This document shows, piece by piece, positions 1 through 6,694 of a stretch of DNA of 64,000 bases (position 1 is the stretch's first letter; each line of letters begins with the position of its first letter). The stretch spans positions 62,001 to 126,000 of the forward strand of contig NZ_SNVJ01000013.1 of NCBI RefSeq assembly GCF_009829925.1. The letters are read 5' to 3'. This DNA is from Teichococcus coralli (lineage in GTDB: Bacteria; Pseudomonadota; Alphaproteobacteria; Acetobacterales; Acetobacteraceae). The position numbers and the translations under genes were made by a program. The notes beneath the pieces were generated by a model. The model was not told where the DNA came from. It saw only the letters and a list, made by a program, of their open reading frames with translations, and searched no databases.

Positions 1-223
1 CGTCGAGGGTGAGCCGCAGCTCCCTCTGCTGCGCCGCGGCCACCGTCACCGGCACGGCGGTGCCGCCGCGGCCGCGGCCGCCGGGCTGGCCGGGGGTGGT
101 CTGCGCGGCGCTGCGCCCGGCGGGCGCCGCCTCCTGGCGCTGCTGCCAGACATAGGCCCCCGCCCCGGCGCCGAGCGCCAGGACGACCAGGGTGACGAGC
201 AGGGTGCGGGAGCGGGCCATCAT
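1..223 (-). CDS. RND efflux membrane-fusion (periplasmic adaptor) protein, N-terminal part only
   Basis: The gene runs off the left edge; 74 codons are visible, starting from the ATG at 223 (a second in-frame ATG follows directly). The protein begins with MMARSR and a hydrophobic segment (about residues 7-24), then a Gln/Gly/Arg-rich linker and VPVTVAAAQQRELRLTLD. This is how HlyD/AcrA-type adaptors enter their first beta-barrel strand. Adaptors of this family bridge an inner-membrane RND pump and an outer-membrane channel. The start is 11 bp downstream of the stop of the NodT-type channel gene on the same strand, so the two are probably one operon, and the pump gene should lie to the left of the window. 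The assignment rests on a short N-terminus plus context. Confidence 0.75.
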   Translation of the reverse strand, partial: MMARSRTLLVTLVVLALGAGAGAYVWQQRQEAAPAGRSAAQTTPGQPGGRGRGGTAVPVTVAAAQQRELRLTLD

Positions 224-234
224 GCGATCCGGGT

Positions 235-1659
235 TCATTGGGGCTGCGGCTGCCAGCCGCCGCCGAGCGCGCGGAACAGCGCGACGGCGGCCTGCAGCCG
301 GGCGAGCCGCGCCTGCACCAGGCTGACGCGCGCGGAGAACAGGGTCTGCTGGGTGTTCAGCAGGGTGATCAGCGTGATCGTGCCGGCCCGCAACTGGGAT
401 TCGGCGATGTCGTAGGCGCGCTGGGCGCGGGCGGCCGCCTCCTGGCGCAGGGTCTCCTGCGCGGTGGTCTCGCGCAGGGCCACGAGGGCATCCTCCACGT
501 CCTGCAGGGCGGTGACGATGGCACGGCGGTACTCCACCAGAAGCTCCTCCGCCTGGGCGCGGCTGAGCGCCACCCGGCCGCGCAGCGCGCCATCATCGAA
601 GATGGTTTGCGCCAGCCCGGCCACCAGGGAAAAGAACTGCGATTCCGGCAGCAGCAGCATGCCCAGCGCCGCCGACTGCACGCCGCCCGAGGCGCTCAGC
701 GTCACCGCCGGCAGCAGCGCGGCGCGGGCGGCGGCCACGTCGGCATTGGCGGCGGCGAGGGTCGCCTCGGCCGCCTGCACGTCCGGCCGCCGGGCCAGCA
801 GGTCGGCCGGCTGGCCCGGCGCGGCGACCGGGATGCGCAGGCGGTCGAAGGCATCGGGGCTGAGGGCCAGCGCGCTCGGCGGCTGGCCGGTCAGCACGGC
901 CAGCGCGTTGGCGCCCTGCTCGGCGGTCTGCCGCAGGCTGGGGATGCCGGCCTGCAGCTGCGCCACCACCGTCTCCTGCTGCGCCAGGTCGAGCCCGGTG
1001 GCGGTGCCGAAGCGCACCTGCTGGCGGATCACCTCCAGGATGCGGCGTGCGGCGGCCAGGTTCTGCTCCTGCACCCGCAGTTCCTCGCGCGCGGCCAGCA
1101 CCTCGAAATAGGTGTTGGCGATCGAGGCCTCGGTGGTGAGCAGCACGGTGCCCACGTCGAACCGGCTGGCCCGCAGGTTCTGCCGCGCCGCTTCCGTCAG
1201 CGAGCGGATGCGGCCCCAGAAATCCACCTCGTAGCCGGCCGAGAGGGTGGCGTCATAGCCGGTGGAGCTGCGCTTGCGCCCGCTCAGGCTGCTCGCCACG
1301 CTGCGCTGCTGGGTGACGCCGGTGTCCAGCACGACGGTCGGGAACAGCGAGGCCCCGGCGACGCGGAGCTGGGCATCGGCCTGGCGCACCCGCGCGGCGG
1401 CGGCGGCAAGGTCGAAATTTCCCGCCATGGCCGCCGCCATCAGCCGGTCCAGCTCCGGCGCGCTGAAGCCGGTCCACCAGTCCGGGTCCGGCCAGCGGGC
1501 GGGGGCGGCGGCATCGGCGTTGCGGAAGCGGGCGGTGGCGTCGAGCCCCGAAAGCACCGGCTCCGGCCGCGGCCCGCAGGCCGCCAGGGCGCCGAGCAGC
1601 AGCAGCGCCCATCCGGCCCGCCCGCGCGGCGCCGCACCCGTCGTCGAGGAAGCCGTCAT
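235..1659 (-). CDS. NodT/OprM-family outer-membrane efflux lipoprotein
   Basis: A protein of about 474 residues with a lipoprotein signal: hydrophobic stretch then lipobox LAAC with Cys28 as the acylation site. The body is helical and Ala/Gln-rich, with two similar halves (FDLAAAAARVRQADAQ and VQAAEATLAAANADVAAAR) typical of TolC-type channels, and the NodT signature LLARRPDVQAAEA. It should form the outer-membrane trimeric exit duct for the adaptor encoded just downstream. I chose the ATG at 1659, which follows the upstream stop codon by one base and has GGGA about 6 bases before it; a GTG at 1674 is the alternative. Upstream in the operon are a sigma factor, a membrane protein and a periplasmic sensor-like protein, suggesting stress- or metal-induced efflux. 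Substrate unknown. Confidence 0.9.
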   Translation of the reverse strand: MTASSTTGAAPRGRAGWALLLLGALAACGPRPEPVLSGLDATARFRNADAAAPARWPDPDWWTGFSAPELDRLMAAAMAGNFDLAAAAARVRQADAQLRVAGASLFPTVVLDTGVTQQRSVASSLSGRKRSSTGYDATLSAGYEVDFWGRIRSLTEAARQNLRASRFDVGTVLLTTEASIANTYFEVLAAREELRVQEQNLAAARRILEVIRQQVRFGTATGLDLAQQETVVAQLQAGIPSLRQTAEQGANALAVLTGQPPSALALSPDAFDRLRIPVAAPGQPADLLARRPDVQAAEATLAAANADVAAARAALLPAVTLSASGGVQSAALGMLLLPESQFFSLVAGLAQTIFDDGALRGRVALSRAQAEELLVEYRRAIVTALQDVEDALVALRETTAQETLRQEAAARAQRAYDIAESQLRAGTITLITLLNTQQTLFSARVSLVQARLARLQAAVALFRALGGGWQPQPQ

Positions 1660-1660
1660 G

Positions 1661-2116
1661 CTAGTCCCGCTCACCCCTGTGGCGCCGCGAGTCGCGCGCC
1701 ATGTCCTCGGCGATCAGCCGCCGCCCCTCGGGCGAGACGGCCGTGAGGCCCGTCGCCAGGCTGTCCTCGAAAAGCCGCCCGAACTCGCCCCAGCGCTCGC
1801 GGGACGCCGCCATGGCGGCGCGCAGCGCGGCGGGGTCGAAGGGCTCGCGGGTGAGCGCGGCGCGCACCGCCGCGTGGCTCTCCCGCACCGCCGCGCGGGC
1901 CGCCTCGTAGCCTGGCCTGCCTTTCTCCATGCTGCGCTGGAACACGCTGCGGTCGGGCTCGGGCAGGATGCGCTCGAGATGCGCCTGCATCCGGCTCACC
2001 GGCGGCAGGTCGGGCCCGGAGCGCCACCAGAGCACCCCGCCAAGCACCAGGTTCAGCGCCAGGGACGCGCCAAGGAGCCCCTTCAGCAGCACGGGGGAAC
2101 CATCGGCACGGATCAT
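1661..2116 (-). CDS. periplasmic heavy-metal-resistance/CnrX-Spy-like sensor protein
   Basis: A 151-residue protein with one N-terminal membrane segment (about residues 8-26) and an Arg/Glu/Ala-rich helical periplasmic part. The pattern of a hairpin of long helices (SVFQRSMEKGRPGYEAARAAVRE, then FDPAALRAAMAASRERWGEF) is that of the Metal_resist/CpxP/Spy group, which includes CnrX. The ATG at 2116 overlaps the stop of the preceding gene (ATGA), so translation is coupled. Position between an anti-sigma-like gene and efflux genes matches CnrX, which signals metal to its anti-sigma factor. However, the His/Met ligand pattern of CnrX is not evident here, so a metal ligand role is uncertain. Confidence 0.65.
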   Translation of the reverse strand: MIRADGSPVLLKGLLGASLALNLVLGGVLWWRSGPDLPPVSRMQAHLERILPEPDRSVFQRSMEKGRPGYEAARAAVRESHAAVRAALTREPFDPAALRAAMAASRERWGEFGRLFEDSLATGLTAVSPEGRRLIAEDMARDSRRHRGERD

Positions 2117-2541
2117 TCGGCGGTTTCCATCATCGCCAGCATCCGGGGGGCGCCGAGCACCTCCTCCGGTGCGGGCTGCGGCATGCGGCTGAGCCAGAAC
2201 CCGCAGGCGGCGAGCGTCACCAGCGCGCCGCAGCCCGCCGGCAGCCAGGGCCGCAGCCATTGCAGCACGCCGCCGCGCCCCGCCTGCGGCGGCACGGGCA
2301 TGCGGGCCACAGCGCGCCCGACATGGGCGCGCATCCGCGCCAGCGCCTCCGGGCTGGGGCCGGGCAGGCTGTCGCGCAGCGCTGCGTCCAGCATCCGCGC
2401 CTCGGCCTGCAGGCCGCGCGCCGTGGCGGAGCGTTCCAGCAGCGCCCGCGCCGCGGGAATGGCCTCGGGCGGCCAGCGGGCCGGTTCGGCGCCGTGGGTG
2501 TCCAGCAGCCGGGCGAAGTCGTCGAGCCGCATCGGCATCAT
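2113..2541 (-). CDS. putative anti-sigma factor (single-pass membrane protein)
   Basis: A 142-residue protein with a soluble N-terminal part (LDDFARLLDTHGAEPARWP) and one membrane helix at about residues 98-117, ending in a short periplasmic tail. It overlaps the stop codon of the ECF sigma gene by ATGA and has a good GGAGG upstream, so it is translationally coupled to the sigma factor, the usual arrangement for an anti-sigma factor. No zinc-binding HxxxCxxC motif is present, so it is not of the ZAS class; CnrY-like small membrane anti-sigma factors also lack it. The function is inferred from topology and position. Confidence 0.65.
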   Translation of the reverse strand: MMPMRLDDFARLLDTHGAEPARWPPEAIPAARALLERSATARGLQAEARMLDAALRDSLPGPSPEALARMRAHVGRAVARMPVPPQAGRGGVLQWLRPWLPAGCGALVTLAACGFWLSRMPQPAPEEVLGAPRMLAMMETAE

Positions 2542-3188
2542 TCCTCCTCCCCGCGCAGCCGGGCGGCGAGGAAGCGGCGCGCGCGGCGCAGCAGCCCCTC
2601 CAGGGCGCGGGTCGAAACCGAGAGCGCCGCCGCCGCCTCCGCCCCGCTCAGCCCCTGGTCGTAGGCGAGGGCGAGGGCGGCGCGCTGGCGCGGCGGCAGT
2701 TCCTCCAGCGCCGCCGCGAGCAGGGCATGGCGCTGGCGGGCATCCAGGGTGGCCTCGGGGCCGGGTGCCGGGTCCGGCGCCTCCGCGACCGTGGCGAGCG
2801 GTTGGAAGCGGGCGCGGCGGACACGGTCGATCGCCAGGTTGGCGGTGATCCGGTAGAGCCAGGTGCCGAGCCGCGCCCGGCCGGGGTCGAACCTGGCGGC
2901 GTTCTGCCACAGCCGCAGCATGGCCTCCTGCGCCACCTCCTCCGCCTCGGCGGGCTGGCCGGTGACACGCAGCGCCACGCGGTAGAGCAGCGGCAGATGC
3001 CGCCCCGCCAGCGCGTCGAAGGCGCGCCGGTCGCCCTCCGCCGCCCAGCCGAGCAGCACCGCGTCCTCCGCCGCCGACAGGTCGCGCGCCAGCGGGGCTT
3101 CGGCGCCCGGAGCAGGCGTGGACCGTTTGGCGATGGAGGCCTCCCAGGGGACAAGGGGGCGGAGGGAAAGGGTGAGGGCGTTCGGCAT
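2538..3188 (-). CDS. ECF-type RNA polymerase sigma factor
   Basis: A 216-residue protein with sigma region 2 at about residues 55-125 (EEVAQEAMLRLWQNAARFDP, then GTWLYRITANLAIDRVRR) and region 4 at about 155-210 (LEELPPRQRAALALAYDQG, then a helix-turn-helix). This two-domain layout without region 1 or 3 defines ECF sigma factors. It heads the minus-strand operon sigma - anti-sigma - sensor - efflux and probably controls it. I chose the ATG at 3188. A longer reading frame upstream runs through a repeated intergenic element and has no family similarity, so it should not be annotated as N-terminal extension. Confidence 0.9.
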   Translation of the reverse strand: MPNALTLSLRPLVPWEASIAKRSTPAPGAEAPLARDLSAAEDAVLLGWAAEGDRRAFDALAGRHLPLLYRVALRVTGQPAEAEEVAQEAMLRLWQNAARFDPGRARLGTWLYRITANLAIDRVRRARFQPLATVAEAPDPAPGPEATLDARQRHALLAAALEELPPRQRAALALAYDQGLSGAEAAAALSVSTRALEGLLRRARRFLAARLRGEEE

Positions 3189-3278
3189 GGGGCTCGCTTC
3201 GTGCCCCTGATACGGGGGTGAACGCCGAAACCCACGCCGCGGCAACCGGAATTTTTTCGCCTTCTGGTGGAAAAAGAT

Positions 3279-3440
3279 TGGGGGAAGGAATTCTCCCAAA
3301 CCCCCATCTTTATTCTGCAAGTTTGTGGTCGCAGTCGCCGGGGCTGCTCCAGCCCCGGCGCGGGCGTGCGCCGCCAGCGCTTTCAAACCGACAGAAAAAA
3401 GAAGAGGGAGTCTCGGAGGAGAATTCATTCTCCCCCGGCT
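3279..3440. repeat. dispersed intergenic element, family A, copy 1
   Basis: The left end has a palindrome around GGAATTC (3281-3297) followed by CCCCCATCTTT; the right end has AGAAGAGGGAG then a palindrome GGAGAATTCATTCTCC (about 3417-3434). The ends are inverted relative to each other. An inner hairpin GCCGGGGCTGCTCCAGCCCCGGC (3337-3359, stem and loop together) matches inner sequence of other copies. The right end lies 8 bases from the stop of the flippase gene. The GC stems next to T-rich or A-rich tracts would work as bidirectional terminators. Confidence 0.75.
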
Positions 3441-3447
3441 CTGCCCT

Positions 3448-4764
3448 TCAGGCCCGCTGGGGCACGCCTTCCGGCGTCCGGTCGGCTTCCTGGAACATCC
3501 GCCGCAGCAGCAGCAGGTAGGAGAAGGCCTCGCAGCCGTAGAGAAAGACGTAGCCGGCGATGAAGCGCTCGATTGACCAGCCCTGCAGCGCCGTGACGAG
3601 CGAGAAGACCAGCATCGCGGCGAGGGTGAGCGAGGCGCGGCGGGCCAGCGCGGCGAGGCGGCCGATGCCGGCCAGCACCATGCCGCTCGACACCTGCACC
3701 AGCATCAGCGCCAGCATGGCGCAGATCGCCGCCCGCATCCCCGGCGAGACGACGCCGGGATGGCCGAGCAGCACGCCGAAGAACTGGTCCCCGAACAGGC
3801 CGATGACGGCGGCGCCCGCCAGCGCCGGGATGGCGCCGACCGCGAAGGCCATGCGCGTCCAGCGGCGCAGCGCCGCCGCGTCCCCGGCGTGCCAGGCGCG
3901 GGTCTGGTGCGGCAGCATGGTCTCGGTGACGGTGAAGTAGGCCGTCGTGGCGAAGCGGGTCACCTTGTAGAACATGTCGAAGGCGACCAGCGCCAGCGCG
4001 TCCCCGTGCATCAGCGGGATGGCGTAGTAGGGAAAGATCAGGATCAGGAACTCGGAGAAGGACAGCGCGGCGGAGGCGGCGATGCCGTGCAGGTCCCCCC
4101 GCAGCGTGCGGAAGCCGCGGCCGATCCGCGCGCCGCTGAGGAAGCCGAGCCGCCGCCGCGCGACGACGAAGAGCACCACCAGGCCGGACAGCCAGAGCAC
4201 CACGAAGCTCGCCGCATAGGCCATCAGCGGCAGGCCGACCACCAGCGCGGCGGTCAGCGCCAGCAGCAGGGTGCGGCGTGCGCAGTCGATCGCCTCGGTC
4301 AGCACATAGGCGTCGAAGGCGTTGGTGGCGAGGCGCAGCACCATCCAGGGCAGCGGCAGCACCGAGCCGGCGAAGAGCAGCAGGTAGATGGGGCGGTACT
4401 GCGCGTCCCCCAGGCCGAAGCCCCAGACGGCGGCGGCGAAGATGCCGGTGGCCGCCACCGCCACCGCCGCATAGGACCAGAGCGCCGCCGCCACCGCGCT
4501 GCCGAGATCGGCGCGCGAGCTGTTCTCGGGGTGCAGGTAGTTCTCCCGCAACTGGCCGAACAGGCGGATGGAGATGCCCAGGTCGGCCTGCAGGATCAGC
4601 GAGGCGAAGGCGATCACGGTGGCGAAGAAGGCGTAGCTCTCCAGCCCCACGATGCGCACCAGGCTGTAGGCCAGCAGAAAGCTCCAGAGCGTGGCGAGGC
4701 CCGTGTTCGCGGCCTTCAGGACAAAGAAGGTGAGCGACTTGCGGGCCGCCTTCTTGCTCAGCAT
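3448..4764 (-). CDS. polysaccharide flippase-like membrane protein (Wzx/MATE superfamily)
   Basis: A 438-residue polytopic membrane protein with about 12 hydrophobic segments. The start KKAARKSLTFFVLKAANTGL and pattern IVGLESYAFFATVIAFASLI resemble O-antigen/EPS flippases that move lipid-linked repeat units across the inner membrane. It is the last gene of the long minus-strand polysaccharide operon and overlaps the preceding gene by ATGA at 4764. A second flippase gene lies at 28050-29582, so the locus encodes two such exporters. Substrate cannot be read from sequence. Confidence 0.8.
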   Translation of the reverse strand: MLSKKAARKSLTFFVLKAANTGLATLWSFLLAYSLVRIVGLESYAFFATVIAFASLILQADLGISIRLFGQLRENYLHPENSSRADLGSAVAAALWSYAAVAVAATGIFAAAVWGFGLGDAQYRPIYLLLFAGSVLPLPWMVLRLATNAFDAYVLTEAIDCARRTLLLALTAALVVGLPLMAYAASFVVLWLSGLVVLFVVARRRLGFLSGARIGRGFRTLRGDLHGIAASAALSFSEFLILIFPYYAIPLMHGDALALVAFDMFYKVTRFATTAYFTVTETMLPHQTRAWHAGDAAALRRWTRMAFAVGAIPALAGAAVIGLFGDQFFGVLLGHPGVVSPGMRAAICAMLALMLVQVSSGMVLAGIGRLAALARRASLTLAAMLVFSLVTALQGWSIERFIAGYVFLYGCEAFSYLLLLRRMFQEADRTPEGVPQRA

Positions 4765-5888
4765 CAGCGACGCTCCAGCAGGCGTTCGATCCGGTCGCGC
4801 AGGCGGTGGCGCCCGGCATGGGCGGCGAACTTGCCGCTGCGCAGCCACTTCACAACCTGCGGCGGCAGCGACGGCGAGCGCAGCTTGGCCACCACCGAGA
4901 TGGCGTTCGCCTCCGGCGCCAGGTCGATCAGGAAGCCGGCGGCGAGGGCGCGGGTGCACCACTCCAGGTCCTCCACCTCGTCCCAGGCGACGTCCTCGTT
5001 GAGCGGGCAGCGCGCATGCACGTCCTTGCGCACCATGAACACCCCCCCATCCACATAGGGCGTGCCCTCGGCGTAGAGGTCGAGATAGCGCTCGGCCGGC
5101 ACGCGGCGCAGGCTGGAAGGGGTCAGGCGCGGCGCCTGGCCGGGCAGGCTCGGGTCATGCACGCCGAGCGAGAGGTAGTCCTCCCGCCCGCCCGGCCCGT
5201 CAGCGAAGACCCGGGGCGCGATGATCTCGAACTCCTCCGGCACATGGCGCAGCGTGTCGGGCGCCAGCAGCACGCGGGTGTGCAGCACCAGCACGCGCGG
5301 GCCGCGCAGGGCGCGGATCAGCGCGTTCTTCTTGCCGCAGATCATCACCCGCGGTCCGGGCGGCATCTCGTAGGGCAGGTAGCGCACCTGGCGGTAGCCG
5401 CTGATGCTGTCGCCCGCCGCCGCCGGGCCGCAGACCACGATCTCGCCGTGCCGCTCCGCGCTCAGCTCGGGCTGGCCCAGCAGCGCGTCGAGGCACTGCC
5501 GCAGCCGCGGCAACTCCGCCTCCTGCCCGGAGAACACCACCCCCGCGCCCCAGCCCGGCGGTGTCGGCGGCCGGATCCGGCGCAGCTCGATCTCGCCGGC
5601 GGCGCTGTCCAGCCGCACCAGCTCGGCCTCGCCCGCCAGCAGCTTGAAGGTCCATTGCCGGACCATCTTGCCCGAGACGAAGCGTGGCCAGAGGTCGAAG
5701 ACGTTGGGCGAGGCGTCCCGCACCAGCAGCGTGCCGCCGGGCACCAGCGCCCAGGCGGCATATTTCAGCGCATGCGGCAGCAGGTTGCGGTAGATCAGCC
5801 GCCGCGTCTCGACCACCACGCGCGAGAGACCGTGCATCGCCTTGAGGCGGTACAGGTCCTCGCGGCCGGTGACGACGAACTCCCTCAT
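4764..5888 (-). CDS. GT-A-like glycosyltransferase with methyltransferase-like N-terminus
   Basis: A 374-residue protein. The N-terminal ~100 residues look like the end of a class I methyltransferase fold (LKYAAWALVPGGTLLVRDAS). The rest resembles a GT2-type GT-A domain: VMICGKKNALIRAL leads to VLVLHTRVLLAPDTL, where most relatives have an acidic DxD-type motif, then GGVFMVRKDV and DEVEDLEWCTRALAAGF, which resembles the usual ED...R region. The absence of a clear DxD is odd: it may be inactive, metal-independent or a divergent transferase. It overlaps the flippase gene by ATGA and sits 47 bp after the HAD gene, clearly in the same operon. Acceptor and donor unknown. Confidence 0.55.
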   Translation of the reverse strand: MREFVVTGREDLYRLKAMHGLSRVVVETRRLIYRNLLPHALKYAAWALVPGGTLLVRDASPNVFDLWPRFVSGKMVRQWTFKLLAGEAELVRLDSAAGEIELRRIRPPTPPGWGAGVVFSGQEAELPRLRQCLDALLGQPELSAERHGEIVVCGPAAAGDSISGYRQVRYLPYEMPPGPRVMICGKKNALIRALRGPRVLVLHTRVLLAPDTLRHVPEEFEIIAPRVFADGPGGREDYLSLGVHDPSLPGQAPRLTPSSLRRVPAERYLDLYAEGTPYVDGGVFMVRKDVHARCPLNEDVAWDEVEDLEWCTRALAAGFLIDLAPEANAISVVAKLRSPSLPPQVVKWLRSGKFAAHAGRHRLRDRIERLLERR

Positions 5889-5935
5889 GGGATTCTGCTC
5901 CGCGCTGGATGGGGCGCCCGCATGCCCGCCGCTCC

Positions 5936-6685
5936 TCAGGCCGGACCGACGATGCCGCGCGCCCAGTCGCGGAAATCCGCGAAGGCGTGGAAGGTGCCGT
6001 CGATGCCCTCGTGAAGCTGGTTGTGGCCGCTGCGGTCATGCACTTTCTGGAAGGTGGCGGCGTTCAGCACCTGCTTGCTCGCCACCACGTCGCATTCGGC
6101 ATCGCCGATGAACCAGACCCGGTCCTGCCGGGTGATGCCGAGCTTGGCGGCGGCGGCCTCGAAAGGCCGCAGCCCGACCTTGTCCACCCCCGTCTCCTCC
6201 GAGGTGACGACAACGTCGAAATAGCGGTCGATGCCGAAGTAGATCAGCTTGCGGAACTGGATCTGCGCGGTGAGGTCGGTGACCAGCGCCAGCGGCAGGC
6301 CGGCGGCGCGCAACTCGATCAGCGTGTCCTCCGCGCCGGGGTAGAGGCGGGCGGTGGTGAGCAGCGTGCGCCAGTAGGTCTGCTCCAGGTCGAGCGCCAT
6401 GGCCGGCTGGCTGCTCAGGCCGAGGATCTCGATGGTGCGCTGGAAGTAGAGCAGCCGGCTATGCGCGCTGGCGGTCTCCCCCAGCGCCGCCTTCACAGCC
6501 TTGCGCGCCTGGCCGAAGGCCTCATCGAACTGCGGCGCGCTGACGCGCAGCGAGCGCTCCACCTTGATGCGCACCGCCGCCATCGCCCGCTCATGCGGCT
6601 GGCGATAGGCGTAGAGCGTGTCGTCCAGGTCGAAGAGGATGGCCCGCGGCCTTTCACGGGTGGCGTCGGGGTTCAGAAGTCGCAT
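5936..6685 (-). CDS. HAD-superfamily phosphatase
   Basis: 249 residues with all four HAD motifs: motif I FDLDDTLY (nucleophile Asp19, acid/base Asp21), motif II ALVTDLT, a motif III Lys in the VDKVGLRPF region, and motif IV GDAECD. A helical cap lies between motifs I and II. Enzymes of this type hydrolyse phosphate from small metabolites or sugar phosphates. It is embedded in the polysaccharide operon, 9 bp downstream of a gene with a kinase domain, so the probable role is dephosphorylation of an intermediate of the activated-sugar or polyol route. The substrate is not predictable. Confidence 0.85.
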   Translation of the reverse strand: MRLLNPDATRERPRAILFDLDDTLYAYRQPHERAMAAVRIKVERSLRVSAPQFDEAFGQARKAVKAALGETASAHSRLLYFQRTIEILGLSSQPAMALDLEQTYWRTLLTTARLYPGAEDTLIELRAAGLPLALVTDLTAQIQFRKLIYFGIDRYFDVVVTSEETGVDKVGLRPFEAAAAKLGITRQDRVWFIGDAECDVVASKQVLNAATFQKVHDRSGHNQLHEGIDGTFHAFADFRDWARGIVGPA

Positions 6686-6694
6686 CCTCGTTCC

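Noticed and set aside
3189..3428. N-terminal extension of the sigma factor
   Set aside because: The extra residues come from a repeated intergenic element and do not resemble ECF sigma factors.
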